A stretch of 64,000 bases of DNA from Ursus arctos (GCF_023065955.2 NW_026623008.1:20704001-20768000); one strand, 5' to 3'; shown: positions 1 to 11,772, counted from the first letter of the stretch. Translations and numbers: made by a program. The notes: generated by a model from the sequence alone, not told the origin.

Positions 1-607
1 TGTTTAATGAAATGTTTCATAAATAGAAAAAGGCAAAGAGGAAAATATGAAGGATCCTCTGGGGCCACTGCCCAGCTTAAGAAATGAAATTTAGAAGAGA
101 GACATCCCACCTCACCCCTATCTCTATGCCTGATGACATTTTGTTTCCTTGCTCCCAGAGGTAACCACTCTCCCGAATTTGGTAAATGCACTTTTGGGCC
201 ACTAAATTCTCCCGTCATTCTTGATTAGTAAGGATAAATAAGGATCTAAACAATGCTAGTCATTTATCTATGAGACGGAAATGAATGGTCTTTGAAAAGC
301 AAGAGATGGGTAAGGAGGTATAGGATATAACTCACTTATGAAGAATGCCCACCTAACATCTATACACAGAATATTCCATCTGAGTAGATAAAGTTTGATA
401 TATTTGTTTGATAAAAAGTGAGCATCAAATTCATCAATTTTTCTACCAATAGTCCTAAAAGGAGACCTATGAAGAAGAAATAGAAATGACTCAGGTACCT
501 AACTAAGATTTTTATGTTCTCTCTGGATTTAATTTTTTAGTTTTATTTCCTATCGCCTAGATAATTCTTAGGTGGCTGTAAGCTGTTTTAATGGACAGAC
601 TGCATTC
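1..607. other. Unique DNA, probable PHACTR4 intron or 5' flank
   Basis: No gene, splice pair or repeat was recognised. The next 14 kb belongs to the same non-coding interval, since the first exon found begins in mid-codon. Confidence 0.5.
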
Positions 608-623
608 TATTATATTTCTTTCT

Positions 624-730
624 TTCTTTTTTTTTTTTTTTAATAATCTCTACACCCAGTGTGGGGCTTGAACCCACAATCCCGAAATCTGGAGTCTCGT
701 GCTCCACTGGCTGGGCCAGCCAGATGCCCC
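624..730 (-). mobile_element. Carnivore SINE, head-only
   Basis: The reverse complement reads as a tRNA-Lys-like head followed by a (GGTGTAGAGATTATT)-type tail. The flanks repeat TATTATA (608-614, 731-737). Confidence 0.85.
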
Positions 731-1076
731 TATTATAGTTCTTTTAATTCAGGATTTATTCTGTTTGAGCAAATCAGGGCCAGGTCATGAAGGGTCAACA
801 TTGACAACTTTGAGGACTACACCATTGCTTTAAAGGCTTTTACCAAACATACTGTTTATGAAATTTAAAAAGCATTTTAAAAAAAAAATTAAAAAAAAAT
901 TAAAAATAAATAAAAATAAAAAAATAAAAAGCATTTTAGTGAGTGCATATGTGGAAAGTCTTACCAGATTCTTTGTAAGGATAAATGTACGAAGTAAATG
1001 AAGACTTAAATCATTTCTTTACAGTTCTAGGCCTATAATATAGTAGTTAGTTTTGAGCTTTAAGATTGATGGCATT

Positions 1077-1174
1077 GGGACACCTGGCTGGCTCAGTTGG
1101 TAGAGCATGAGACTCTTGATCTTGGGGTTGTGAGTTCGAGCTCCACCCTGGGAGTAGAATTAACTTCTAAAAAC
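1077..1174 (+). mobile_element. Carnivore SINE, head-only
   Basis: It keeps box A (TGGCTCAGTTGG) and box B (AGTTCGAGCTC) and is close to tRNA-Lys, with ACTCTTGATC in the anticodon position. Confidence 0.85.
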
Positions 1175-1398
1175 TGATTGGTACTAGTTTGGCAGGCCGA
1201 GTGATACAAAATAAATTACTGAATATGTTGAATATATTTCTTATGATTTTCAAAGCACTGTAAATGTTTTAGTGGACCCTATATAGGTAAAACTCAAGTT
1301 TTATGCCCTTGAGAAGTTTACTTTCAGTTGAGAATTTAAATATTAAAAGAAAAAAATCCAAGATATTTATAAATTTGTTTAAGGTAAGACATATTCTT

Positions 1399-1522
1399 GG
1401 GGTGCCTGGCTGGCTCAGTCAGTGGAGCGTGTGACTCTTGATCTCGGGGTTGTGGGTTCAAGCCCCACGTTGGGTGTAGAGATTACTTAAAAATAAAATC
1501 TTTAAAAACAAATTTAAAAAAG
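1399..1522 (+). mobile_element. Carnivore SINE, head-only
   Basis: Head with GGTTCAAGCCCCACG box B and an AAAATAAAATCTTTAAAA tail. Imperfect TSDs (TAAGACATATTCTT / TAAGATGTATTCCTT) are present on both sides. Confidence 0.88.
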
Positions 1523-1865
1523 ATAAGATGTATTCCTTTTTCTAAATTAGTTGACTGTAGCTTATGATGGACGTCCAGAGCTGTTAACTAAGAAGAGTCT
1601 GATTACTTATAAATAACCTTTGCATGAGGACGCATACGCACGTAGGCAACATATGTCAGTATCCATTTAGAGTTTTACGATAGGACCTCTCTAACAACTG
1701 GTGAACTAATTAATTATTTAAATGCAGAGAAGGAATTTATGCTATAGCGTCCATTCAAGGAAACTAGCAGTTATCCTCAGTAGTTTGTATTTTAAAAAAG
1801 TAACCTCAAGTGAAATATGTCCATAGAAGAAGCCTGTATATTTACTCAGATAAAACTTTCAAGTA

Positions 1866-2052
1866 GGGGCACCTGGGTGGCTCAGTCCGTTAAGTGTCTG
1901 CCTTCTACTCAGGTCATGATCCTGGGGTCCTGGGATCGAGCCCCGAGTTGGGCTCCCTGCTCAACAGAGAGCCTGCTTCTCTCTCTCTCTATCTCTATCT
2001 TCTCTATCTCTGTCTCTTTCTCTTTGTCAAATAAATAAATAAATTGAAAAAA
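1866..2052 (+). mobile_element. Carnivore SINE, full-type, first of a head-to-tail pair
   Basis: Shares one outer TSD (AAAACTTTCAAGTA, 1852-1865 and 2268-2281) with the next element. Confidence 0.9.
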
Positions 2053-2267
2053 GGGGTGCCTGGGTGGCTCAGTCATTAAGCGTCTGCCTTCAGCTCAAGG
2101 CGTGATCCCAGAGTCCTGGGATTGAGCCTCGCATCGGGCTCCCTGCTCCACTGGGAGCCTGCTTCTTCCTTTCCCATTCCCCCTGCTTGTGTTCTCTCTC
2201 TCGGTGGCTGTCTCTCTATCTGTCAAATAAATAAATAAAATCTTTTTAAAAATAATTAATTAATTTA
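2053..2267 (+). mobile_element. Carnivore SINE, full-type, second of the pair
   Basis: It begins directly in the A-rich tail of the preceding SINE and has no separate left TSD. Confidence 0.9.
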
Positions 2268-2407
2268 AAAACTTTCAAGTAATAATACTTTGTATTTCTT
2301 GATCAACATAAAAGCTCTTTCTGCCTTTACCATGTATCATATTAAAGCAGCCAGCTAATTATAATTAGCACACATCCTTAAATTAGGCACAAGACCAAAG
2401 AATTTTA

Positions 2408-2595
2408 TTTTTTTTTATTTTTATTTTTATTTTAGAGAAGGGAAGGGCAAGGGGAAAGGAGAGGAAGAATCCCAGGCAGGCTCCATGCCCACCATAGAGC
2501 CCCACATGGGCCTCCATCTCAGGACCCTGAGATCATGACCTGAGCCGAAATCGAAAGTCGGTCGCTTAACGAACTGAGCCACCCAGGTGCCCCAG
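2408..2595 (-). mobile_element. Carnivore SINE, full-type
   Basis: Perfect 15-bp TSD GACCAAAGAATTTTA (2393-2407, 2596-2610). Confidence 0.92.
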
Positions 2596-2797
2596 GACCA
2601 AAGAATTTTAATAAGCTCTAGTCTGGAACTTACTTTCTCTCTTCCCTTCCATTCTCCATCTCTATGTTTGTGTTTTTGTTTTTGTTTTTCCTTTTTGACC
2701 TTTCATATACCTCTCATTCACTAATTACACTTTTTTTAAATTTTTACATAGAAATATATTGCTTTAAAAGATAACAGTATTATAATATTTCCTTTTT

Positions 2798-3005
2798 TCT
2801 TTCTTTTTTTTTTTTTAAAGATTTTATTTATTTATTCGACAGAGATAGAGACAACCAGCGAGAGAGGGAACACAAGCAGGGGGAGTGGGAGAGGAAGAAG
2901 CAGGCTCATAGCGGAGGAGCCTGATGTGGGGCTCGATCCCATAACGCCAGAATCACGCCCTGAGCCCAAGGCAGACGCTTAACTGCTGTGCCACCCAGGC
3001 GCCCC
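2798..3005 (-). mobile_element. Carnivore SINE, full-type, young bear-like variant
   Basis: Contains the ATAACGCCAGAATCACGCCC variant in antisense. Flanked by AATATTTCC (2784 and 3006). Confidence 0.92.
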
Positions 3006-4143
3006 AATATTTCCTCTTTTCTACATTCCTTCTCCATCACCATTTGATTTCATTTGCTCTGAAATTTGTAGTTATGGGTTCTCAAGCTCATGATGATGGA
3101 GTCATTTGGGTCAAGGTGATTTAGAAATATATGGTCATTTGAAGGCAAAATCAGTAAGGAGATTGTTGGATGAATAAAATTAAATGTAACAATATTAACA
3201 GGAATAAATAATAGGTGGGTTAAATAAAAATAAACTACTCCATAACACTTTGAAGAAAAACACTTGGCATTATTTGGTCAGGAGAGTTATCAGAAACATT
3301 TTTCATACTCATCTAGGTGTAACAGTAAATGCTTTTTTCTGAGAAAGAAGGAACAGGCCCACTTTCCACATTAATCAGGAATGAGGAGGAAGCAGTAGTA
3401 CAGGGGTCTGTCATGGACTCCTTATAGGATTTTCTGTTATCCAGTGTGGCCTACCAACCAAAAATTATTGTCCCTTCTCTCTGCTCCGGTGGATTTGCTC
3501 AGTAGCCCCTTTCTCTACTTGCAGGAAAACTTTGGAAAGTTTAAACCTTTTTTCCATGATAGAATATATTATTTTCTGGCACCTCACTATAAAACCTTAC
3601 TCTCAACTTGGAATTTTTATCAAAAAACATACACGTCAAGTTGCCAAGGACATCCCGTCTTGATGCCGTCATGATCAGAAAACTATTTTACTGGAGTTGG
3701 ACTCCCAGACCTGACCGTCCCTGCAGGTACAGAGAGAGTCCTTCTCCCTGACTATCTTCTGCAGAGCTTTGCCCAGTTCTATTTCCCGAAGGTCAGAACC
3801 TTGCAGTATTTCCAAGGGAAGTTGTGGGCGTGCTCCACACAAAGCCTGCTTTGTTCAGTAGCAGCAGCTTTTGCTTTCTGTACTTTTGTTATGGTTTTCT
3901 AAAATAGTTCTTTAAATCCAATAATAATCCTCTTTTAGAAGGCAAAAATGAGTAAGTGCAAATTAATGTTCTCCATTTATAACGTTTTGATGCTGTTAAA
4001 ATGCTTGTATACACACAAGATCTGTTTCAAACTCAGTGGGCATTAAAAAAAAAAAACCAGAACTATTAGCTTATAAAAATAATTGATCACAGTATACGTA
4101 AGTCAAGGCATGCTGTATACCTTAAACTTCAAAAAGATAATTG

Positions 4144-4256
4144 TGGGGCACCTGGGTGGCTCAGTCAGTTAAGCGTCTGACCTTTGATCTCAGCTCAGGT
4201 CTTAATCTCAGGGTTGTGAGTTCAAGCCCCATGTAAATAAAAAAAATTTTTTTCTT
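4144..4256 (+). mobile_element. Carnivore SINE, head-only
   Basis: TSD AAGATAATTG (4134-4143, 4257-4266). Confidence 0.9.
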
Positions 4257-4454
4257 AAGATAATTGACAACTTCTTGATAATGAAGTATGTATCTTGTTG
4301 CACAGAACTGTAGATGTTTAAATTTTGGACAAAAAATGGTTATTATAAAAGTTCTATGGGTAAAAGAGGAGAACTTTATATATTTTAAATCTAAACATTT
4401 CTTAAACTTAATAAGGTACAAGAAATAGAGATGGAACTAAGACCCAATAATTTT

Positions 4455-4656
4455 GGGGGTGCCTGGGTGGCTCAGTCGTTAAGCGTCTGCCTTCAGCTCA
4501 GGGCGTGATCTCGGTGTTCTGGGATCGAGCCCCATGTCAGGCTCCTCTGCTGGGAGCCTGCTTCTTCCTCTCCCACTCCCCCTGCTTATGTTCCCTCTCT
4601 CGCTGGCTGTCTCTCTCTGTCAAATAAATAAATAAAATCTTTAAAAAAAGAAAAAA
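4455..4656 (+). mobile_element. Carnivore SINE, full-type
   Basis: Perfect 16-bp TSD AAGACCCAATAATTTT (4439-4454, 4657-4672). Confidence 0.95.
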
Positions 4657-4797
4657 AAGACCCAATAATTTTGTTGCTTATTACCAAGCCCAATGAAGGG
4701 GAGAGGGTAGTGAAGGCTATGTTGAAAACTAAGTTTACTGTTGACTCCAATTGCCTGTGTCTTACCTTACCTTCCAACATGGATGATTAAGAATTGG

Positions 4798-5009
4798 TTA
4801 GAGGGTCTTCTTTGTGGCTCAGTTGGTTAAGCGTCCGACTCTTGATTTCGTCTCAGGTCATGACCTCAGGGTTGTGAGATTGAGCTCCCAGTTGGGCTCG
4901 CACTCAGCGTGGAGTCTGCTTGTCCCTCTCCCTCTGCTCCTCCCCCAGGTTGTGTTCTCTCTCGCTCTCAAATAAATAAATAAATAAATAAATTCTTTTT
5001 AAAAAATCC
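4798..5009 (+). mobile_element. Carnivore SINE, full-type, older of two at one site
   Basis: Flanked by TTAAGAATTGG at 4787-4797 and 5010-5020. The head is more diverged than that of its neighbour. Confidence 0.92.
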
Positions 5010-5020
5010 TTAAGAATTGG

Positions 5021-5187
5021 GGCGCCTGAGTGGCTCAGTCGTTAAGCGTCTGCCTTCGGCTCAGGGTGTGATCCCGGCGTTCTGGGATCGAGCCCCACAT
5101 CAGGCTTCTCCACTGGGAGCCTGCTTCTTCCTCTCCCACTCCCCCTGCTTGTGTTCTCTCTCTCACTGGCTGTCTCTCTCTGTCAAA

Positions 5188-5222
<35 letters not shown>

Positions 5223-5224
5223 AT
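5021..5224 (+). mobile_element. Carnivore SINE, full-type, younger of two at one site
   Basis: It sits in the right TSD of the previous SINE and makes its own 15-bp copy ATCCTTAAGAATTGG (5006-5020, 5225-5239). The tail is an uninterrupted (AAAT)n run. Confidence 0.95.
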
Positions 5225-5900
5225 ATCCTTAAGAATTGGTTCTAAATCAGATTCCAAAATGAACACTGTCTTTGACCTAGGGCTTATTGTTTAAGCCTGT
5301 TTTATCCTTATCTCTAGCAAGTGATGTAGATGTAGGTAACTATAGCTAGTAGTTAATGAATACTTTATCTGAAGATGAAAAGTGTTACATAATTTTTAAT
5401 AATATTATACATTTATTTAAAAGTCACCCCAGAAATTCATCTGGAACAACTAAACTAAAACTAAAAAACCTGAATTAAATGTTGACTAGGAAAAACTTGA
5501 GGGTTGAAAAAGAAAGTGCTAGAACTCTGTATAATACCTGGTATAAGAAACAAGCCTATGAAATTTGAGGTGCTACAACTTGAGTGAGGGAGTAAGTAGT
5601 TTAAATACCAGGGCATAGTGTCAGGGTACTACTCAAATCAGAAACTGTAATTTGGTTAGTTACCTTCCTCTCCCAACACCCACTACATCCAAGAGACACC
5701 AAAACCTCCAACTCTAACACGCTTGCCTAGTGTGCTGCAGCTGCCTGATTGAAAGAAAAAGGCGTTTTCTTTAGAACACAGTCATAAAACTATAGCTAGC
5801 ATCGTAAACCCGGTGTTCTGACAAACAAAGAGAAACAAGGAGGAAAACTACCTTGCCTTGGCTCTCATGGAAAACAGAATGGAGCCATAGGGACATTTTA

Positions 5901-6083
5901 TTCATTTATTTTTTAAAGATTTTATTTATCTTTAAGTACAAGCAGGGAGAGCAGGAGGCAGAGGGAGAAGGAGAAGCAGGTTCCAAGCCGAGCAGGGAGG
6001 CTGAGGTGTGGCTCAATCCCAGGATCCCAGGATCATGACCTGAGCCGAAGGCAGTCACTTAACCGGAGCCACCCAGGCACCCT
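5901..6083 (-). mobile_element. Carnivore SINE, full-type, at a reused target
   Basis: Flanked by GCCATAGGGACATTTTA (5884-5900) and GCCATAGGGCCATTTTA (6084-6100). Confidence 0.9.
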
Positions 6084-6100
6084 GCCATAGGGCCATTTTA

Positions 6101-6118
6101 TTTTATTTTATTAAATAT

Positions 6119-6150
<32 letters not shown>

Positions 6151-6319
6151 TTTGACAGAGATAGAGACAGCCAGTGAGAGAGGGAACACAGCAGGAGGAG
6201 TGGGAGAGGAAGAAGCAAGCTCCCAGCAGAGGAGCCTGATGTGGGGCTCGATCCCAGAACACCGGGATCACGCCCTGAGCCAAAGGCAGACGCTTAACGA
6301 CTGAGCCACCCAGGCGCCC
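6101..6319 (-). mobile_element. Carnivore SINE, full-type, second at the same target
   Basis: Follows the copy of the target at 6084-6100 and is closed by a third copy, CCATAGGGCCCTTTTA, from 6320. Confidence 0.92.
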
Positions 6320-6567
6320 CCATAGGGCCCTTTTAAATTCTATAATTAGTTTAAGCAGAGACAATGGAGTATCCAAATGTGACTCCAAGCCTGTATTATT
6401 TGTGATCTAATTGGAAATGGAGATGTTCATAAAATCAGAGTTGTTGAGAACAGATGGTTAATGTGCAAATTAGCTTAGGAGCAGCTTCAGATTCAGCTCT
6501 CTCCGCCCTTTATTTGTGAGTACAGAATAAATTTGAGGTGTAATTATATCATTAAAAATTTTAAAAA

Positions 6568-6677
6568 GGGGAGGCACTTGGGTGGCTCAGTCAGCTGAGC
6601 ACCTGACTCTTGGTTTTGGCTCAGCTCATGATATATATAGATATGGATATAGATATAGGTCATATATATATATATAT
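6568..6677 (+). mobile_element. Carnivore SINE head, truncated, with (TA)n tail
   Basis: The head is normal up to CAGCTCATGA and then passes into an ATATAG/ATATAT microsatellite; the body is missing. Confidence 0.75.
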
Positions 6678-6832
6678 GCTAGAAAGAAGAAACATAAATT
6701 TCCCATAATTCTGCCAGCAAAATATATTTACTTTTGGGTTTAGTTCTTTCCATTCTTCCTTTTAACATATTTTAGCATAGTTTAGATAATGTGATATATA
6801 TGATTTACATATAGATTTATGTTCTGCTTTTT

Positions 6833-7053
6833 TAAAAAGATTTTATTTATATGTTTGAGAGAAAGAGGGAGAGAGCATAAGCTGGTGGGGGGGGGGGTGC
6901 AAGGCAAAGAACCAGAGGGAGAGGGAGAGGGAGAGGGAGAAGCCAAAGCAGACCCCACTGCAGGGAGTCTGACGTGGGGCTTGATTCCCGAGACTGGAAT
7001 CGTGACCTGAGCTGAAGGCAAACACCCAACCGACTGAGCCACCCAGGTGCCCC
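6833..7053 (-). mobile_element. Carnivore SINE, full-type
   Basis: Imperfect TSD TATGTTCTGCTTTT (6819) / TGTGTTCTACTTTT (7054). It carries a G10 run and a GGGAGA repeat in the body; several overlapping open frames here are by-products. Confidence 0.92.
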
Positions 7054-7552
7054 TGTGTTCTACTTTTAACCTAGGATTATTAATTATTCTAGAAACTTAG
7101 TTTTAGTGATGATATGTTGTTTTGTATAATTTTTTCAGTTTGTTTATTCATATACCTATTGTATATTTAAACTTCTCTAGTTATGTACCACCTTAAATAA
7201 CACTATCAGAAATAACATCTTTAGGCAGTTTCCATCTTCGAAAGCTGAGTTTTATAGACTTTTGTTTAAATATGTTATGATACTTAGGCTTTTATTAGAC
7301 AAAATGGTCTTACATATTTTACACAAAGTTGGAGTTAGAATTTGAAAAAATATGTGCACAAACCTGGCCATTATTCTAGTTACAAATAATCCCTTGTCAG
7401 ATAATAAAAGCATATATGCCCAGATGGAATTTGGTAATGGGAGACCAGTACCTGTTTCTTAGGCTCTTCAAATTTGGATTTAAGCAGACTGCAGAATAGG
7501 TCTTGCCAGTGAATTTTACCATTAGTTTATTTTCAGTCTGCTACCTTCCCTT

Positions 7553-7750
7553 TTTTTTTTTTTAAGATTTTATTTATTTATTTGACAGAGATAGAGACAG
7601 CCAGCGAGAGAGGGAACACAAGCAGGGGGAGTGGGAGAGGAAGAAGCAGGCTCACAGCAGAGGAGTCTGATGTGGGGCTCGATCCCATAACGCCGGGATC
7701 ACGCCCTGAGCCGAAGGCAGGCGCTTAACCGCTATGCCACCCAGGCGCCC
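7553..7750 (-). mobile_element. Carnivore SINE, full-type, young bear-like variant
   Basis: Perfect 15-bp TSD CTGCTACCTTCCCTT (7538-7552, 7751-7765). Confidence 0.95.
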
Positions 7751-8554
7751 CTGCTACCTTCCCTTCTTAAAAATACTCTTGGACTTGAGCAGGGAAGGTT
7801 TGACTGGTGCCTCCCCATTATCATTTAATTACTTGAAGATCCCACCCTTCATATGTAGGACATTTGATGGAATCAAGTTTTTGTGATTTTCTTCTGGTGT
7901 CAAAATAATGGCTGTTCTTTCCCTTTTCATTAGGAATGATTAATCTACTTCCCTTTCTTCTTTTTCTGATATTGTTCATCCATGAGAACACTCCCTTGAT
8001 TCAGAATTTCTTTCAGCAGGCAGCTAAGCAAAGAGTGTGTGGGAAGAACTTTATCAACACTATTTTAATCAGTTATAGGTGTTGCACTCCAGAGCACTCC
8101 CAGACTAGTCCCATACCTGAGAGTATGACTTTGAGTCCTGTCTCGCTCTCTCACATATCCTATCAAAGCATGAAGAATTTATCTGTCTCAACTTAAAGCA
8201 AGATCTGAAGAATAATGGTACAAAATAGTCAGTAAAGAAAGACTCCAAATACAGTATATGGTTTATAAATAAAAAAGAAAAATCAGTAATCTGATGTAAA
8301 AATAATGTGCAGTACTGATCCAAAAGTTGATTGCTCCATCCAATTTAAGTACAAAATAATGACTTCTAAGAGAAGTAAACAAAGAATTTATAAAGTACCT
8401 ATTGAAATTTGAAGTAACTGAAATGGGGTGGCAAATTCATTTATAAGGAGGCTTCAATAAGAAACCTAATTTTAGACTTTCTACCCTTCATAAATTTTGA
8501 TAGCAGTATTTGAGATGAATTACCAAACTTGTTAAATTATATAAAATACAGATT

Positions 8555-8765
8555 GGGGCTCCTGGGTGGCTTGGACGGTTGAGCATCTGACTCTTGGTTT
8601 CAGCTGGGGTCATGATCTCCTGGTCATGGGATTGACCCCTGCAATGGGGGCTCTGTGCTCAGTGCGGAGTATGCTCCAGGTTTTCTCTCTCTCCCCCTCT
8701 GCCTGCACCGTGCCCCCCCCCCACTCATGTTCTCTCTCTTTCTCAAATAAATAAAATCTTTAAAA
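8555..8765 (+). mobile_element. Carnivore SINE, full-type, diverged
   Basis: Head GGGGCTCCTGGGTGGCTTGG, TC-rich body and AAATAAATAAAATCTTTAAA tail. Confidence 0.88.
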
Positions 8766-8960
8766 TGGAGATTAATACCAATTATCAGGTTGTTGTAAGA
8801 ATTAAATCATATGATGTGCCAGTTTAGTAAATTATATTCTAAAAACTTTTGTTAATGAATGTAACCAGATGTTGGAAAGACTTATAAGATTTCAGCTTAA
8901 TCTTTGTTCTGAAGGCAGCATGATTGAAAGGATCATAGACTTTTTAAGTCAGAGACTTGG

Positions 8961-9154
8961 GCCCCTGGGTGGCTCAGTTGGTTAAGTGTCTGCCTTCAGC
9001 TTAGGTCATGATCCTGGAGTCCTGAGATCAAGTCCCGCATGGGGCTCTCTGCTCAGTGGGGAGTCTGCTTCTCCCTTTGCCCTTCACCCTGCACCTGCGT
9101 GCGCATGATCTTTCTCTCAAATAAGTAAATAAAATATTTTTTAAAAAATAAATA
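8961..9154 (+). mobile_element. Carnivore SINE, full-type
   Basis: TSD AAGTCAGAGACTTGG (8946-8960) / AAGTCAAAGACTTGG (9155-9169). Confidence 0.92.
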
Positions 9155-9326
9155 AAGTCAAAGACTTGGATTTGAATCCCACCTGTATCACTTACGCTAT
9201 AGGCAAAGAGAAAGCATCAAAAGAGTGAAACATACAAAGAAAAGCAGTCAAATGGGAGGGGAAAAAAGCCAATTAAATGACATTTATAAGGTATTGCAAT
9301 TAAAGAAACAAAAAAACTCAACTCCC

Positions 9327-9526
9327 CGGGCGCCTGGGTGGCTCAGTCGTTAATCATCTGCCTTTGGCTCAGGGTGTGATCCCAGGGTCCTGGGATTGAG
9401 CCCTGCATCGGGCTCCCTGCTCCACAGGGAGCCTGCTGCTTCCTCTCCCACTCCCCCTGCTTGTGTTCCTTCTCTCGCTGGCTTTCTCTCTCTGTGTCAA
9501 ATAAATAAAATCTTTAAAAAAAAAAA
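9327..9526 (+). mobile_element. Carnivore SINE, full-type
   Basis: Inserted in an old L1-like stretch; CAACTCC-type words on both sides suggest a short TSD. Confidence 0.9.
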
Positions 9527-9584
9527 TAACTCCCAACTGAAAATACTATGTCCGGTGAAAATATCCTTCAAAAATGATGATATA

Positions 9585-9780
9585 GGGGCGCCTGGGTGGC
9601 ACAGCGGTTAAGGCGTCTGCCTCCGGCTCAGGGCGTGATCCCGGCGTTGCAGGATCGAGCCCCACATCGGGCTCCTCTGCTGTGGGCCTGCTTCTTCCTC
9701 TCCCACTCCCCCTGCTTGTGTTCCCTCTCTCGCTGGCTGTCTCTATCTCTGTCGGATAAATAAATAAAATCTTTAAAAAA
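9585..9780 (+). mobile_element. Carnivore SINE, full-type, young bear-like variant
   Basis: Perfect 15-bp TSD AAAAATGATGATATA (9570-9584, 9781-9795). Confidence 0.95.
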
Positions 9781-9812
9781 AAAAATGATGATATAAGATT
9801 ATCCTAATTGTA

Positions 9813-10033
9813 GGGGCACTTGTGTGGCTCAGTCAGTTAAGCATCTGACTCTCGATTTCATCTCAGGTGGTGATCTCAGGGTCCTGAGATGGAGTCCCAT
9901 GTTGGGCTCTGCACTCGGCCATAGAGTCTGCTTGAGATTCTTTTTCCCTCTCCTCGCCCACCCCCGTGTGTGCACATGTGTGCGCTCTCTCTCTCTCTCT
10001 CTCAAATAAATAAATAAATAAAAATTTTAAAAA
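9813..10033 (+). mobile_element. Carnivore SINE, full-type
   Basis: TSD ATTATCCTAATTGTA (9798-9812) / ATTATCCTTATTGTA (10034-10048). Ends in a CT and (AAAT)n tract. Confidence 0.93.
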
Positions 10034-10318
10034 ATTATCCTTATTGTAAGCACAGGATTACAGAACGAAATAAAGATTACCTGAAAAAGCAGATATGTAG
10101 GAACTATAAAAGAATATTGTTTATTAAAACAACAAAAATAATAATGTTTGCTGTGGTTTATTGTTATGTGTATGTAGAAATAAAATATAACAACACAGTA
10201 AATAGAGTTGAAATTTTGTAAGATTCTTGCGTTGTTTATTAAGTAAAGCACTAACAGTGTAGATTGTAATAAGTCAAGGATGCACAGAACAAATCCGACC
10301 AATAGAAAATAAATAGCA

Positions 10319-10520
10319 GGGGCGCCTGGGTGGCACAGTCGTTAAGCGTCTGCCTTCGGCTCAGGGCGTGATCCCGGCGTTGTGGGATCGAGCCCCACAT
10401 CAGGCTCCTCCACTATGAGCCTGCTTCTTCCTCTCCCACTCCCCCTGCTTATGTTCCCTCTCTCGCTGGCTGTCTCTATCTCTGTCAAATAAATAAAAAT
10501 CTTTAAAAAAAAAAAAAAGA
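10319..10520 (+). mobile_element. Carnivore SINE, full-type, young bear-like variant
   Basis: GCACAGTCGTTAAGCG head; short flanking repeat AAATAGCA. Confidence 0.93.
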
Positions 10521-11557
10521 AAAGAAATAGCAAAACAGTAGACTTAAACCCAGCTGTGTCAGGAAAAACATTAAATATAAATGGACTAAACACTCTGAAG
10601 GACAAAGTTTTCAAACTAGATAGAAAAAACAAAATCAAGGCAAAAGTGTTATTAGATTGACACAGGGAATTTCATAATGATAAAAGGGTAACTTAACAGA
10701 TAGATATAATAACTCTAAATTTGTATATATCCAATAATGTAGCTTTAAAGTATATAAAGCAAAAAAGTAATAGAACTAGAAAGAGAAACAGGCAAATCCA
10801 TTTTCATGGGTAGAGTTGTTAACATACCTCCCTCAGTCGCTGGTAAAACAAGCTAACAACACATCAGGAAGGATGTTAATGATTTGTACAATGTGATTAC
10901 GCCACTTGACTTCATTGGCAGGTGTAGAGTACTACCCTCAAGTGCACAGTACTCCATGTTTCCAAGTGTACATTAGCATAATATAAATCTGGAAGAAGAA
11001 TAACTGCAAATTTTTTTATTTTTTTTAAATTTAAACTATATCTGAGACTAAAAGGCACAGGAAAGACTCTCACAGTTCTTCTGTAGGAGTACTTATGCTT
11101 AAATAGGAAACACTGAAATGATGCCAGGATTTTCTAGTTTATTTTTCTTCGACAAAGAATTAGGTTACAGACAGAGGAGGTCTGCCTCTGTCTCTTTGAA
11201 CATGCATAAGGTTTGCAGGTAATAATCTGGGATTGAGTTTAACAAACCTGACTGATCATAAGAGTCACCTCTGTAAAGATTTTTCAAAACAGATTCCTAG
11301 ATCCCACTACCTGAAGACTCTATTTTGAAAAAGCAACTGGGCTAATACCAAGTATTTGAACAGATTTAGGAATTATTGTAATAATGTTCTGTTTGTCATA
11401 TGGAGGGGAGGAGCGTGGAGAATATGAGAATATAAGAATATATGAGAATCTATAAGAATGGATGAATTTGGGACAATAAGGTCAAGGTTGGGTGTGGCCG
11501 AATCCCCCCACTGCACGAGTCAAAGGCATATCCTCTTCTAAAAGTTTTATAAACATG

Positions 11558-11676
11558 GGGGCCCCTCGGTGGCTCAGTCGGTTAAGCGTCTGACTCTTGA
11601 TTTCTTCTCAGGCCATAATCTCCCTCTGACCCTCCCACTTGAGTGCCCATGTGCTCTCTCTCAAAAATAAAAAAAT
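11558..11676 (+). mobile_element. Carnivore SINE with internal deletion
   Basis: Perfect 18-bp TSD AAAAGTTTTATAAACATG (11540-11557, 11677-11694) proves insertion. The middle (from CTCAGGCCATAATCTC to CCTCTGACCC) is deleted. Confidence 0.95.
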
Positions 11677-11772
11677 AAAAGTTTTATAAACATGAAAATT
11701 AACATTTGCATAAGACATCAAAGAAAAAAAAGCTATTCTATCTGCTTTTTGTATTCAGTAACTATGTTCTTT

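Larger units (their letters stand above)
9170..10860 (+). mobile_element. Ancient L1 remnant split by four SINEs
   Basis: The stretches between the SINEs read like L1 sense sequence, for example TATCCTTCAAAAATGATGA near 9560, and 10530-10860 with TTAAATATAAATGGACTAAA and an A-rich ORF2 context. The frames are broken many times. Family and edges are uncertain. Confidence 0.5.

Noticed and set aside
1077..1150. Possible tRNA-Lys gene
   Set aside because: It is the head of a SINE with an attached tail; mismatches in the acceptor stem and a dozen similar copies argue against a real tRNA gene.
6819..7042. Overlapping open frames on both strands
   Set aside because: All lie in one SINE; the (GGGAGA)n body keeps several frames open. 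The same holds for most short frames beginning MAQSVK or containing LAQVMIPGSWDRAP in this window.
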